64,000 nt of DNA from Dokdonella_A sp966248875 (GTDB lineage Bacteria; Pseudomonadota; Gammaproteobacteria; Xanthomonadales; Rhodanobacteraceae), in assembly GCA_966248875.1 (NCBI GenBank), contig CBINBI010000009.1, forward strand, positions 1 to 64,000, read 5' to 3'. Shown piece by piece: positions 38,001 to 46,947 of the stretch (position 1 is its first letter; each line of letters starts with the position of its first letter). The position numbers and the translations under genes are program-made. A model generated the notes under the pieces. The model saw only the letters and a list, made by a program, of their open reading frames with translations, searched no databases and was not told the origin of the DNA.

Positions 38001-39074
38001 GAAGAAGCTCTTGCGGTAGTTCGCCGCCGCGCCGGTCTGGGTATTGTTGAGGTTCGTGATGATCGTGCTGTTGTCGATCGCAACGCCCCACGAGCCGCCG
38101 TTGCTGCAGCTTCTGGAGCAGAATGGCCAGATCGTCTGCCACGCGACGCGGACGTTGTCGCCGAACTGGCCGAAGGTGCGGGACAGCGCCGAGCGCGTCA
38201 TGATGTTGCGCGTGCGGTAATAGGCGTACCAGTTCGCGAAGTTCTGCCACTGGTTGACCGTGACGCCCTGGATCGTCGCATTGCTGTTCGGCACCGCGAC
38301 GGCTTCCCAGTTCGACGCCGTGTACAGGCGCGAAATGCCGGTCGAAGTCGGGTTGCCGAACGCATCCACCGGGATCGTGACGGAGCTCTTCAGGCGGTAG
38401 TAGTACGGGCCTCCGTTCGGATATGCGGCGCCGGTCTCGGGGTCGGTATGAACGGTATCGAGCGGGCTGGTGCTCCATCCGCAGGTCCAGCGGTGATCGG
38501 TGCCGCTGCAGGTGCCGTCGCTGCGGAAGCGCGAGCAGTTGGCTCCGGATGCGGAGCTGATGCGCGTGCGTCCGCTGTCGCTCGCATCCGCGCCGCTGTT
38601 GGGGTTGTTGTTGTAGCCGATCGTGCCATTGGCGCCGACGCCGTTGACCGGCCGGTTGGCCGCGATGCCGTCGAGCCAGACCGCGGCGAGCGACGCGTCG
38701 GCGTTCGGGAACGACGTACCGTCCTCGTACACGGGCGGCACGTACAGCACGTTCGGGTTGTAGTAGACGCCGTTCATCGCGTGGTTGGCGATCGGGCTGC
38801 TGCCGCCGATGACGCCCGCGCAGCGCCACGGTCCGCTCCACGAGCCGTCGTCGAACGGCCGGTTGTCGCCCATGAAGTTGCTGGCCATCGATCCCGAGTC
38901 GTCGAACGAGACGACGATGTTCGGATCGACCGACGCGTCGAGATCCGGCGGCGTCGGGCTCAGATCGACATCGCCCGGCTGGACCGCGAACGCGCGCGCG
39001 GTGAACAAGGCCAGCGACGCGGCGACCAGCGCGATCCGCGCCGTTCCTCGAGCTCGATTGATTGGAGTACGCAT
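35052..39074 (-). CDS. pilY1: Type IV pilus adhesin and biogenesis factor PilY1
   Basis: Large exported protein (1340 residues) placed at the pilus tip; it supports pilus extension, adhesion and surface sensing. Residues 1-30 are a signal peptide (ALFTARAFA). The N-terminal half starts with a metal-site-like motif VVSFDDSGSMASN of von Willebrand A type and is rich in Cys and Asn/Ser. The C-terminal third forms the PilY1 beta-propeller (VYVGSNDGMLHAFDGVTGAERWAYVP) with a calcium-loop-like segment DLNSDLVDDIAVAGD. It lies between pilX and pilE in the minor-pilin operon. The Pro/Gly-rich C-terminus (GGGAGPTGGGNDE) is long compared with P. aeruginosa. Confidence 0.94.
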   Translation of the reverse strand: MRTPINRARGTARIALVAASLALFTARAFAVQPGDVDLSPTPPDLDASVDPNIVVSFDDSGSMASNFMGDNRPFDDGSWSGPWRCAGVIGGSSPIANHAMNGVYYNPNVLYVPPVYEDGTSFPNADASLAAVWLDGIAANRPVNGVGANGTIGYNNNPNSGADASDSGRTRISSASGANCSRFRSDGTCSGTDHRWTCGWSTSPLDTVHTDPETGAAYPNGGPYYYRLKSSVTIPVDAFGNPTSTGISRLYTASNWEAVAVPNSNATIQGVTVNQWQNFANWYAYYRTRNIMTRSALSRTFGQFGDNVRVAWQTIWPFCSRSCSNGGSWGVAIDNSTIITNLNNTQTGAAANYRKSFFNFLFQVGARGNTPDRAATIRAGEFFRRPLSNDLKDPYFQPDTRNPPGRELSCRQNFHMLVTDGYWNEGNPTVPSGFFDVQSSHTLPDSTAFTRGDAESRVFWDVPSSSTGSCGSDGSTNCYPSLADIAFFYWAKDLRTDLDDTVPPYVPDKTTGITGSTPLTPGQDPLSNKEIYFNPVNDPAKWQHVVQFMVTLGIAGNLQFSDDIDCSDPNNDLCKLRKGQQNSSGITGWPRPARNRPEAIDDTWHAAINSRGSYFSASDPSALVQHLTDIINNILSRRGSSTALSATMSTLTSGTQGYSAGYDTSDYSGFLTKQDLDPVSGTPGTLRWDAGCILTGGFCVTSGATGGAARDPNTRVIFTSNDAGTGGRLFRWADLSSSQQAALNQDPASSLVCTTPTGVAPGCDGNGQARLDWLRGVRTSETVAPLLRKRSSVLGAIINSQPRYVSAPIGGFSDNFPPGSPEAIAATPGSNGAPGAGSYAQFVYDNRNRAPTVYVGSNDGMLHAFDGVTGAERWAYVPSLLLKNGHLDKITDESYFKTAPGVDNTPVIQDVFINGSWHTVLVGSLRLGGRGIFALDITAPDGFTDSTAPAKVLWEISNTTVQGGSTPFAHLGYTYSYPNIARLSNGKWVVLVASGYFPLPNQTPVDPASNDPAANQTSLFVIDLETGNLISEISTASAPQPAPPQTYGLSSPAVYDLNSDLVDDIAVAGDLAGNLWRFDLRDTSNFRVDLMFKSYGNNTADIGRMPISVMPVGMRDRAANLPIWVFGTGKYLGLCDRTASTPPTGCGADSNTATQAFYGVRDYGNGTEAAAAGVTYPFTPAMMNRWTITQDSGGVRTLTPALSLSVNRGWTIPLNVTAEPGERNIVTAVPFYSANYVILTTLIPKGDDPCDPGRRGAIMVVDGALGGPLPASPLGGGAGPTGGGNDEIGKVVDSNAIPIAGIPAVVGSQGGPLLLPGLPEFAIPAPPPHRGSWRELLDLL

Positions 39075-39096
39075 GGCTCTTCCCCGCCCCGGCGTG

Positions 39097-39762
39097 TCAG
39101 TTGCCGGGATTGAAATTGGTGACGGAATAGGCGCCGAATGTCGTCTCGGCCATGCGCATCAGCGCAGGCGTCGCGCCTTGGCTGCGCGCGGTGATGCGAT
39201 AGAGGTGAACGCTGGGAGCGCCCGTGCCGCTCGGCGCGCCGAGATTCGATCCGCTCATGTTGCCGATGCCGCCGCCGGTATCGAGGCCGAGATCCTCGAT
39301 GATGTAGCGCGGCTGGCTGGCGAGCTCGGCCGACTCGTAACCGGTCGGGAGGCTGGTCACCGTGTGCGAATAGGATTTCGCGCCGTCGCTGCCGGCCGTG
39401 AGCCAGGCCTTCGACGAGCGGAACGCGAGCACGCGCTGGTCGGCGATGCCGTTCGTGCGCGTGTAGCGGCACGGTTGCACGCCGGTGCCCGCGCAGGGCG
39501 GCATGGCGAGGCCGCCGGTCGCGAACGAGGAGCGCGCCGCCGCGGCCCAGAGATCGACTTCGCCGCCACGCAGCGCGCTTTCCGTGCCCATCGCGGCGAG
39601 GTGTGCGTTGCGCATGCCGCCGGTCATGCGCTCCTGGAGTATCGACGTGCTCGAGGCCGTGAGGCCGAGCAGCGTCAAAAGCAGCAGGAACACCAGGGCG
39701 ACGAACAACACCGCGCCGCGCTGGCGGTGCGCGCAACGGGGTGCGAAGGACGAAAGCGACAT
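39097..39762 (-). CDS. pilX: Type IV pilus minor pilin-associated protein PilX
   Basis: Inner-membrane-inserted, pilin-like assembly protein of 221 residues. The N-terminus HRQRGAVLFVALVFLLLLTLLGLTASST is the PilX pattern, in which the mature segment is hydrophobic and lacks the Glu5 of ordinary pilins. It continues QERMTGGMRNAHLAAMGTESALR, typical of PilX_N. The start at 39762 has GGAG six bases upstream, within the extra codons of a longer in-frame start at 39774, so 39762 is preferred. It begins shortly after pilW and precedes pilY1 by 22 bases. Confidence 0.9.
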   Translation of the reverse strand: MSLSSFAPRCAHRQRGAVLFVALVFLLLLTLLGLTASSTSILQERMTGGMRNAHLAAMGTESALRGGEVDLWAAAARSSFATGGLAMPPCAGTGVQPCRYTRTNGIADQRVLAFRSSKAWLTAGSDGAKSYSHTVTSLPTGYESAELASQPRYIIEDLGLDTGGGIGNMSGSNLGAPSGTGAPSVHLYRITARSQGATPALMRMAETTFGAYSVTNFNPGN

Positions 39763-39777
39763 GTCGTTCTCCATGGA

Positions 39778-41193
39778 TCAATGATTGCCGTTGCGTGTGG
39801 CGACCATCGAAACGAATTCGCGGCGCATCATGCGGCCGGCTTTCGAGCCGTTCGTGCCGGTGGAGCCGTAGACCATGTCCGCAGTCGGGCTGTCCGGCGG
39901 CAGCGTCATGTCCGCATCATCTACCGTGTAGCGATACGCGGTGTCGGCGAGCGCCAGGTCGTAGACGTTGTCTACGCTGTCGATCAGCATGTGGACCTCG
40001 ACGGATTTCACCGAGCGCCAGAGGCAGTTCGGCTCGACGTTGCCGTAAAGCTGCGTGTCCCACTCGGGCGGCGGCGGCGGGCAGTTCGCGGGCAGCGGCG
40101 GCGGCGTGCCGAACTGCGGCACGTCGCTGTTGGCTTCGACCTCGTCGGCCGTGAGGTACCGGAACGAGCCGTCGCGGAACTGCACGCCGTAGAAGAAATC
40201 GAGCCGCTCCACGCCCTGCACGATCTCGTCCGGCGTCGCCGAGCCGTTGACCTTGCGCATCAGCACCGGCACCACGCGGCCGGGCTGATCGGGATTCGGA
40301 TCGCTCTTCCAGGCGAGGTAATAGGTGATCGTGACGAAATCGCGGTCGAAGTTGAACGCGCGCACGTCGAAGCTGCCGCCGCCCTGCTGCGCGCTCGGCT
40401 GGAATGCGGCCTGGCTGAGCAGCGTGCCGGGCGCCGGCGTGATGACGTTGCCGGCCGCGTTCGCCTGGAACAGCATGCCGCCGCCGCAGGTGGTGAGCAG
40501 CACGCGATCGCCGTTGACGATGTTGACCGGATCGTCGGTCTGCGCGCCACCGACGATGGTCGGCTGCAGTGTGATGACGGCGCCCGCGCCGGTTCCCGTC
40601 ACCGTGAACGGCCAGCCGGTGCCGCGCTGGTAGCGGATCGTCAGCACGTCCGCGCCACGGACGCGCGTGCCGTCGGTCGTGCCTTCGGCGGGCAGACCGT
40701 CGGCGCCGGCGCTGCTTGGCACGGCGGGCGTGCAGCCGCCGCCGAGGTCGCACTCGTAGCCGCGCATGAACGTCGCGGGGCTTACCGGATAGACGGTGCC
40801 CGCGGTCCAGCCCGTCGGAGGAAGTCCGGCGGTGCCGCCGCTGTCGGGAAACGCCTTGCTCGACGTGATGTTCGACACGCCGATGACGTTCGCGTAGATC
40901 GCCGCGCCCGGATACTGCGGGCCGTTGTCCGCCGACGACGTCCAGCCGACGCTGCTGATGCTGTTGCAGTACTCGCCTCCCAGCATGCGCAGGTCGGCGT
41001 TGATGCGCGTGATCGCGTAGCGGCCGTTCTCCTGGAGGCGGGCCAGCGAATCCTGCACCTTGTTCGTCTTGCTGGTCGCGCCGAACAACGTGACGATGCC
41101 GACACTGAGCAAGAGGCCGAGCGCGAGCGCGACCATCAGCTCGATCAGGCTGAAGCCCATGTGGGCGCGGGCGTTTCGTGCTGCGCGAAGCAT
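39778..41193 (-). CDS. pilW: Type IV pilus minor pilin PilW
   Basis: Minor pilin of 471 residues needed to prime pilus assembly. The leader ends ARAHMG and the mature N-terminus is FSLIELMVALALGLLLSVGIVTLF with Glu5. The long C-terminal domain has several Cys and a Pro-rich loop (CPPPPPEWD), fitting PilW, the largest of the minor pilins. GAGGA lies eight bases before ATG 41193; ATG 41208, which overlaps the pilV stop, adds five residues and remains possible. The gene follows pilV directly. Confidence 0.91.
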   Translation of the reverse strand: MLRAARNARAHMGFSLIELMVALALGLLLSVGIVTLFGATSKTNKVQDSLARLQENGRYAITRINADLRMLGGEYCNSISSVGWTSSADNGPQYPGAAIYANVIGVSNITSSKAFPDSGGTAGLPPTGWTAGTVYPVSPATFMRGYECDLGGGCTPAVPSSAGADGLPAEGTTDGTRVRGADVLTIRYQRGTGWPFTVTGTGAGAVITLQPTIVGGAQTDDPVNIVNGDRVLLTTCGGGMLFQANAAGNVITPAPGTLLSQAAFQPSAQQGGGSFDVRAFNFDRDFVTITYYLAWKSDPNPDQPGRVVPVLMRKVNGSATPDEIVQGVERLDFFYGVQFRDGSFRYLTADEVEANSDVPQFGTPPPLPANCPPPPPEWDTQLYGNVEPNCLWRSVKSVEVHMLIDSVDNVYDLALADTAYRYTVDDADMTLPPDSPTADMVYGSTGTNGSKAGRMMRREFVSMVATRNGNH

Positions 41194-41204
41194 GTCGTGC
41201 GTCC

Positions 41205-41729
41205 TCATGGCTGGAACGCCCACGCGAAGGTCTGCACTGCCGCTCCGGCGGCGTCGCGGTCGAGGCTGGATTCGCTCCACTGGAGCTGGATCATGCACAG
41301 CCCCGTGTACGGCGCGCCGCCGGCCGCCTCGGCTGCCGTGACCGACACCGTGCCGTCCGGCGTGCAGGCGATCGTCGCAGTCGCGTTCGGCAACTGATCC
41401 TGCAGCTGCGTGCTCCACTGCGCCTTGTCGCGCGTGGCGATGTCGGCGCGCGAGCACGAAGTCGCGCTTCCGACTGGGCACGGATCGGTGTCGCCGGTGG
41501 GGTACGAGCCGTCGTAGTCGCCGGTCCACACGCGCGGCACATTGGCGCGCATGCGGTCCGCCATCGACTGCGCGAGGAACGAGGCCTGCGTGCGCAGGTA
41601 TGCGCTGTGGTTGGTCTTGACCGAGACGACGAGCAGCCCCGCCATGCCAAGCAGCCCCAGGCTGAACACGAGCAGCGCGATCAGCACTTCGAGCAGCGTG
41701 AAGCCCCGTCGTGCAACATTGATATGCAT
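41205..41729 (-). CDS. pilV: Type IV pilus minor pilin PilV
   Basis: Minor pilin of 174 residues. The short leader MHINVARRG precedes FTLLEVLIALLVFSLGLLGMAGLLVVS, the typical PilV N-terminus (TLLEVL with Glu5). The rest forms a small globular domain with Cys pairs (DPCPVGSATSC). GAGG lies before ATG 41729; an in-frame ATG at 41744 overlaps the fimT stop. The C-terminal end overlaps the beginning of the pilW frame, indicating coupled translation. Confidence 0.9.
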   Translation of the reverse strand: MHINVARRGFTLLEVLIALLVFSLGLLGMAGLLVVSVKTNHSAYLRTQASFLAQSMADRMRANVPRVWTGDYDGSYPTGDTDPCPVGSATSCSRADIATRDKAQWSTQLQDQLPNATATIACTPDGTVSVTAAEAAGGAPYTGLCMIQLQWSESSLDRDAAGAAVQTFAWAFQP

Positions 41730-41737
41730 ATCCGACC

Positions 41738-42334
41738 TCAGCATCCCGGCGCGGGCGACGACGACGTGTCCCGCTGAGAAGAGATTTCGCCGCTCGACTG
41801 GACGCGGATCCAGCGCGATTGCGCAGCCTGGTGATCCGGGCGGCACACGTTGATGTCGGCCGAGACCACGGCACCGCCGGCGGAGTCGACGAGGTTGCCG
41901 CTCGGCCCGAACACAATGCGCGTGTCGCCGCCGTTGCCGTTGGTCACCTTGGTCTTGACGGCGTAGCCCGCGCCGGTATCGACACCCTCGTAGCGCTGCA
42001 GCACGAGATCGGTCGGATCGCCGAAGGCCTGGTTCGGCGGAGTCGCCCCGGCCCCGACGTCCGCCTCGACGCGCCAGCCGCCGCTCCAGTCGTTGCTGGG
42101 GCCGATGACGGCGACCCAGGAGCCGCGCTTGGCTGCCTCGGCGCGGGCCATGTTCAGCGCCCCGACGAGGTCGTTAGTCGTGCTGGTGACGGTCATGCGC
42201 CGGCCGAGCTCGCGAAAGCTTGGCATCGCGGCGGCGACGAGGATGGCGAGGACCGCGAGCGCGATCACAAGCTCGATCAGGCCGAACCCGCGGGCCGGGC
42301 GGCGGCGCGGAAGGCAGTTTTCCACACGTGACAT
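41738..42334 (-). CDS. fimT: Type IV pilus minor pilin FimT/GspH family
   Basis: First gene of the minor-pilin operon, encoding a 198-residue pseudopilin of the GspH/FimT family. The leader RRRPARG is followed by FGLIELVIALAVLAILVAAAMPSFREL. Position 2 of the mature protein is Gly where most pilins have Thr. The rest shows the GspH fold (NDLVGALNMARAEAAKRGSWV, a WSGGWRV segment). GGGGAG precedes the ATG. Homologues in related bacteria have been linked to DNA binding at the pilus tip; that is known for the family, not shown here. Confidence 0.9.
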   Translation of the reverse strand: MSRVENCLPRRRPARGFGLIELVIALAVLAILVAAAMPSFRELGRRMTVTSTTNDLVGALNMARAEAAKRGSWVAVIGPSNDWSGGWRVEADVGAGATPPNQAFGDPTDLVLQRYEGVDTGAGYAVKTKVTNGNGGDTRIVFGPSGNLVDSAGGAVVSADINVCRPDHQAAQSRWIRVQSSGEISSQRDTSSSPAPGC

Positions 42335-42457
42335 CGCTCCCCCTGGCTGGAGCGTGGAAGACAGCGCGAACGTTAGAGCGCCGCCCGCGCGCGCGACAAG
42401 ACGGGCTTGAATGCGAGGTAGGATTTGGCGGACGAGCGGCGAGCCCGCCGCAGCGGC

Positions 42458-43405
42458 TCAGGCCACCACGCGCAGGCGCAGCTCCTTCGGCAGCGCGAAC
42501 GTGATGTTCTCGGGCTCGCCGTCGAGCTCGCGCACGCTTGCCGCGCCCCACTCGCGCAGGCGAGCGAGCACTTCGCGCACGAGGCTTTCCGGCGCCGAGG
42601 CCCCGGCCGTGACGCCGATCTGGCTACGCCCCTCGATCCACTCGCGGCGGATGTCGCCCGCGCCGTCGATGAGGTACGCCGGCACGCCCTGCTTCTCGGC
42701 CAGCTCGCGCAGCCGGTTCGAGTTGGAGCTGTTCGGCGAGCCGACGACGAGCACGAGATCGCACTGCTGCCCGAGCCGGCGCACCGCGTCCTGGCGGTTC
42801 TGAGTGGCGTAGCAGATGTCGTCATGACGCGGGCCGACGATGGCCGGAAAGCGCCGGCGCAGCGCCTCGATGACGGCTCTCGTGTCGTCCACCGAGAGCG
42901 TCGTCTGCGTGACATAGGCGAGCTGCTCCGGATTACGCGGCGCGAGCTTCTCGACGCATTCCGGCGTCTCGACCAGGTGGATCGCGCCGGCATTCGTCGC
43001 GTCCCACTGCCCCATCGTGCCCTCGACCTCGGGATGCCCCGCGTGGCCGATCAGCACGACGTCCCGCCCGGCCTTGCCATGCCGCGCGACTTCCATGTGC
43101 ACCTTCGTGACCAGCGGACAGGTTGCGTCGAACACGCGCAGGCCACGCGCGGCCGCCTCGCTGCGCACCGCCTGCGAGACGCCGTGCGCGCTGAAGATCA
43201 CCGTGGCACCGTCGGGCACTTCCTCGAGCTCGTCGACGAACACCGCGCCTTCGCCGCGAAGCTTGTCGACGACGTAGCGGTTGTGCACGACCTCGTGGCG
43301 CACGTAGATCGGCGCACCAAACGTCTCGAGCGCGCGCTCGACGATCTCGATCGCACGGTCGACGCCCGCGCAGAAGCCGCGCGGATTGGCGAGAAGGACG
43401 TCCAT
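42458..43405 (-). CDS. ispH: 4-hydroxy-3-methylbut-2-enyl diphosphate reductase
   Basis: Iron-sulfur enzyme of the MEP isoprenoid pathway producing IPP and DMAPP. The 315-residue protein has the first cluster Cys12 in LLANPRGFCAGVDRAIEI, HEVVHN with active-site His, EGTMGQW-type Glu region, and TCPLVTKVH and CDLVLVVGS cysteines. The VGSPNSSNSNRL segment that binds diphosphate is present. It lies downstream of lspA by seven bases, as part of the conserved ileS-lspA-ispH order. Confidence 0.96.
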   Translation of the reverse strand: MDVLLANPRGFCAGVDRAIEIVERALETFGAPIYVRHEVVHNRYVVDKLRGEGAVFVDELEEVPDGATVIFSAHGVSQAVRSEAAARGLRVFDATCPLVTKVHMEVARHGKAGRDVVLIGHAGHPEVEGTMGQWDATNAGAIHLVETPECVEKLAPRNPEQLAYVTQTTLSVDDTRAVIEALRRRFPAIVGPRHDDICYATQNRQDAVRRLGQQCDLVLVVGSPNSSNSNRLRELAEKQGVPAYLIDGAGDIRREWIEGRSQIGVTAGASAPESLVREVLARLREWGAASVRELDGEPENITFALPKELRLRVVA

Positions 43406-43412
43406 GCGTGGA

Positions 43413-43910
43413 TTATGGGGCGTCGCCGGCCGCTTTTCGACCCATGACTCCGAACATGATCAGCAGCACCGCTCCCACGCTGATCGCCGAATCGGCGACG
43501 TTGAACGCCGGCCACGACCATTGGCCGTAGTAGACCTCGATGAAATCGGTCACATGGCCGAGGCGCACGCGGTCAATGAGGTTGCCCAGCGCGCCGCCGA
43601 TGATGAGCGACAGCGGCAGCGCCGTGCGCCACTCGTCGCGCGGGAGGCGCCGCAGCCAGACCACCAGCACCGAGCACACGACGACGGCAAGCGCGGTGAA
43701 CAGCCAGCGCTGCCAGCCGCCGGCATCGTGCAGGAAGCTGAACGCGGCGCCCGTGTTGAACGCGAGCGTCCAGTTCAGGAAGCCCGGGATGACAGGATGC
43801 GGTGCGTACGGCTCCAGCGTTGCGACGGCGATGTGCTTGGTCAGCTGATCGAGCGCGATGACGAGCGCCGACAGCGCCAGCCAGGGGAGTGCGTTCGGTT
43901 TCGCGCTCAC
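43413..43910 (-). CDS. lspA: Lipoprotein signal peptidase
   Basis: Inner-membrane aspartyl protease that removes signal peptides from lipid-modified prolipoproteins. The 165-residue protein has four hydrophobic spans. The catalytic Asp motifs are in GGALGNLIDRV and NVADSAISVG. The start is GTG 43910 (MSAKPNALPWL), the first reasonable codon ahead of the first span. It lies between ileS and ispH; a degenerate palindromic repeat lies just upstream in the ileS-lspA gap. Confidence 0.95.
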   Translation of the reverse strand: MSAKPNALPWLALSALVIALDQLTKHIAVATLEPYAPHPVIPGFLNWTLAFNTGAAFSFLHDAGGWQRWLFTALAVVVCSVLVVWLRRLPRDEWRTALPLSLIIGGALGNLIDRVRLGHVTDFIEVYYGQWSWPAFNVADSAISVGAVLLIMFGVMGRKAAGDAP

Positions 43911-43928
43911 GCGAGCTCCCCGGCCCGG

Positions 43929-44000
43929 CGCCGCCGCGAAAGCGGGTACCGCGCGAACTGACGCCGAAGGCCCTTGCTCCCCGCTTTCGCGGTGACGACG
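43929..44000. repeat. Degenerate family A palindromic repeat between ileS and lspA
   Basis: The left arm GCCGCGAAAGCGGG and the right arm CCCCGCTTTCGCGGTGACGACGG are partly inverted copies, with AAGGC-type inner ends as in the nuclease element at 18440. The left arm is eroded. No gene is inside. Confidence 0.65.
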
Positions 44001-44025
44001 GGTCTTTTTCGCATCGTCGATGTCA

Positions 44026-46899
44026 TCAAAACCACCGCCGCTCCTCGCCCGGCCCTTCGACGTTCGCGACGCAGCGTCCGCAGATTTCGGGATGCGCCGC
44101 GATCGCGCCGACATCGGCCCGATAGTGCCAGCAGCGGATGCACTTCGCGTGCTGCGTCTTGCGCACCATGACGCTCGCGAAGCGCTTCTCCGCGTGCAGC
44201 GAATCGACCGGCGCGGCCTCGGCCGGCGCGTCCGCCTCACTGTCGAGAGAAAGCTCCGAGGTGATGAAGAAGAACCGCAGCTCGTCCGCGAACGGCTCGA
44301 GCTCGGCTTTCGTCTCCGCGTCGAGATGCAGCGTCACCTCGGCTTCGAGCGAGGCGCCGATCTCGCGGTTCGCGCGCATGATCTCCATCTGCTTCGCGGC
44401 CACTTCGCGGATCGCGAGGAGATCGCTCCAGAACCGGCGCTGCGCGGGCGAGCCCTGCAATGCGGAAAGCCCGTCGTACCAGGTCTCGAACAGCACCGAC
44501 TCGCCGCGCGCGCCCGGCATGTGCTGCCAGATTTCCTCTGCCGTGAACGACAGGATCGGCGCGAGCCACCGCACCATCGCCTCGAGGATGCGGTACATCG
44601 CGCTCTGCGCGCTGCGCCGGCCGCGGCTTCCGGTCGGCATCGTGTAGAGGCGGTCCTTGGTGATGTCGAGATAGAGCGCGCCCATCTCGTTCGTGCAGAA
44701 GTTCTGGATGCGCTGCACTATCTCCGGGAAATCATGGCGCGCGTACGCGGCGACCACGGCCTGCTGGACGTCGTGCGCCTGCTGCTCGGCCCACTGGTCG
44801 AGCATGAGGCATTCGGCGGCCAACACCATGTGCTTCGCAGGATCGAAACCGTCGAGATTGCCGAGCAGGAAGCGCGCCGTGTTGCGGATGCGCCGGTACG
44901 CATCGGACACGCGCTTCAGGATCTCGTCCGAGACCGCGATCTCGTTGCGGTAGTCGGTCGACGCGACCCAGAGCCTCAGCACGTCCGCGCCCAGCGTGTC
45001 GACAACCTTCTGCGGCGCGACCACGTTGCCCAGCGACTTCGACATCTTGCGGCCCTGCGCGTCGACGGTGAATCCGTGCGTCAGCACCTCGTCGTACGGC
45101 GCGCGGCCCTTCATCGCGGTCGAGGTCAGCAGCGAGGACTGAAACCAGCCGCGGTGCTGATCCGAGCCTTCGAGATACATGACCTTGTCGCCCGGAGCGC
45201 GCGCGAGATTCGGCCGCTGGTCGAGCACGCAGAAGTGCGTCACGCCCGAATCGAACCACACGTCGAGGATGTCCGTGACCTTTTCATAGCGCTCGGCTTC
45301 GCTGCCGAGCAGCTCCGCCGGATCGAGCGCGTACCAGGCATCGGCGCCCTCCTTTTCGACGCGCTGCGCGACCTGCTCCATCAGCTCGACGCTGCGCGGG
45401 TGCGGCTCGTGGTTCACCTTGTCGACGAACAGCGCGATCGGCACGCCCCAGGTGCGCTGGCGCGAGATGCACCAGTCCGGCCTTCCCGCCACCATTCCCG
45501 CGATGCGCTCCTCGCCCCATGCCGGAAACCAGTCGACGTCGTCGCGGATCGAGGTCAGCGCAGACTCGCGCAGCCGCTCCTTTTCCATGCTGATGAACCA
45601 CTGCGGCGTCGTGCGGAACGCAACCGGCGTCTTGTGGCGCCAGCAGTGCGGATAGCTATGCGTGATCTTCGCGTCGGCGAGCAGCACGCCACGCTCGCGG
45701 AGCAGCGCGACGATCGCGCCGTTCGCCTTCCAGATGAATTGACCGCCGAAAATCGGCGTCGACGGCAGATAGACGCCGTTGCCGCCGACCGGATTCAGCT
45801 CGCCCGCGGGGTACTTCTGCACGAGCCCGTATTTCTGGCCGACCGTGAAGTCCTCCATGCCGTGGCCGGGCGCCGTGTGCACCGCGCCGGTGCCCTCCTC
45901 GGCCGAGACGTGATCGCCGAGGATCAGCGGGATCTCGCGCTCGTAGAACGGATGGCGGAGCGTCATCAGTTCGAGATCGCCGCCTTTCACGCGGCCGAGC
46001 ACCTTCATGTCTTCCACGCCGTAGCGCTTGAGCGCTTTCGCCGCGAGCGCTTCGGCAAGCACAAGCAGGACGCGCTTGCCATTGCGCGACGGGCCTTCGA
46101 CGAGCACATACTCGAGATCGGGGCCGAGCGTCACGGCGACGCTGGCCGGCAGCGTCCAAGGCGTCGTCGTCCAGATCGGCACAGCGACGATGTCGCCCGC
46201 GCCGATCGTCACGCCGAACTTCGCCGCGAGCGCTTCCGGATCGATCGCATCGTAGGCGACGTCGATCGCCGGCGACTCCTTGTCGTGATACTCGATCTCT
46301 GCCTCGGCCAGCGCCGAGCCACAGTCGAAGCACCAGTACACCGGCTTGAAGCCGCGCACGACGTGGCCGTTCGCGTGGATCTTCGCGAGCGCACGGATCA
46401 TGTCCGCCTCGTAGCGGAAATCCATCGTGCGATACGGATTGTCCCAGTCGCCGAGCACCCCCAGGCGCTTGAAATCGGCGCGCTGCAGGTCGATCTGCCG
46501 CGCCGCGTACTCGCGGCACTGCCTGCGGAATGTCGCCGCGTCGACCTTCTGCCCCACCTTGCCGACGACCTTCTCGACCGCGATCTCGATCGGCAGCCCG
46601 TGGCAGTCCCAGCCCGGCACGTAGGGCGAGCGGTAGCCGGCCAGCAACGCCGCCTTCACCACCACGTCCTTCAGTATCTTGTTGACCGCGTGCCCGATGT
46701 GGATGACGCCGTTCGCATACGGCGGCCCGTCGTGCAGGATGAACGCCTGCTCGCGGTCCGACGTGTGCTGCTGGACCGCGTAGTAGCGCCGCTTCGCCTC
46801 CCATTCGGCGAGCATCGCCGGCTCGCGCCGGGCGAGATCCGCCTTCATCGGGAAATCGGTCTTCGGGAGGTTGATCGTGGTCTTGTAGTCGGTGGGCAT
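44026..46899 (-). CDS. ileS: Isoleucyl-tRNA synthetase
   Basis: Class I synthetase charging tRNA-Ile, 957 residues. The HIGH motif is in DGPPYANGVIHIGHA and KMSKS in GRKMSKSLGN. The editing domain is present between them (TTPWTLPASVAV, GTGAVHTAPGHG). The C-terminal zinc-binding segment KCIRCWHYRADVG ... PEICGRCV has four Cys, as in the bacterial mupirocin-sensitive type. The start 46899 gives MPTDYKTTINLPKTDFPM. It lies between ribF upstream and lspA downstream, in the conserved order. Confidence 0.97.
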   Translation of the reverse strand: MPTDYKTTINLPKTDFPMKADLARREPAMLAEWEAKRRYYAVQQHTSDREQAFILHDGPPYANGVIHIGHAVNKILKDVVVKAALLAGYRSPYVPGWDCHGLPIEIAVEKVVGKVGQKVDAATFRRQCREYAARQIDLQRADFKRLGVLGDWDNPYRTMDFRYEADMIRALAKIHANGHVVRGFKPVYWCFDCGSALAEAEIEYHDKESPAIDVAYDAIDPEALAAKFGVTIGAGDIVAVPIWTTTPWTLPASVAVTLGPDLEYVLVEGPSRNGKRVLLVLAEALAAKALKRYGVEDMKVLGRVKGGDLELMTLRHPFYEREIPLILGDHVSAEEGTGAVHTAPGHGMEDFTVGQKYGLVQKYPAGELNPVGGNGVYLPSTPIFGGQFIWKANGAIVALLRERGVLLADAKITHSYPHCWRHKTPVAFRTTPQWFISMEKERLRESALTSIRDDVDWFPAWGEERIAGMVAGRPDWCISRQRTWGVPIALFVDKVNHEPHPRSVELMEQVAQRVEKEGADAWYALDPAELLGSEAERYEKVTDILDVWFDSGVTHFCVLDQRPNLARAPGDKVMYLEGSDQHRGWFQSSLLTSTAMKGRAPYDEVLTHGFTVDAQGRKMSKSLGNVVAPQKVVDTLGADVLRLWVASTDYRNEIAVSDEILKRVSDAYRRIRNTARFLLGNLDGFDPAKHMVLAAECLMLDQWAEQQAHDVQQAVVAAYARHDFPEIVQRIQNFCTNEMGALYLDITKDRLYTMPTGSRGRRSAQSAMYRILEAMVRWLAPILSFTAEEIWQHMPGARGESVLFETWYDGLSALQGSPAQRRFWSDLLAIREVAAKQMEIMRANREIGASLEAEVTLHLDAETKAELEPFADELRFFFITSELSLDSEADAPAEAAPVDSLHAEKRFASVMVRKTQHAKCIRCWHYRADVGAIAAHPEICGRCVANVEGPGEERRWF

Positions 46900-46910
46900 G
46901 TGACGCCGCG

Positions 46911-46943
46911 ATTCGGGATTTGAAGAATTGGGATCGGGATTCG
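46911..46943. repeat. GGGATT-type short repeat upstream of ileS
   Basis: Degenerate units resembling GATTCGGGATT and GGGATCGGGATTCG lie directly upstream of ileS. They match the motif of the inverted-repeat element between cysD and cysN and the string at 51297. Confidence 0.5.
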
Positions 46944-46947
46944 TATT

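Noticed and set aside
37197..39113. Long plus-strand frame opposite pilY1
   Set aside because: Antisense artefact; pilY1 is well supported by signal peptide and propeller motifs.
44020..46923. 967-residue open frame antisense to ileS
   Set aside because: Same codon-bias artefact; ileS is unambiguous on the other strand.
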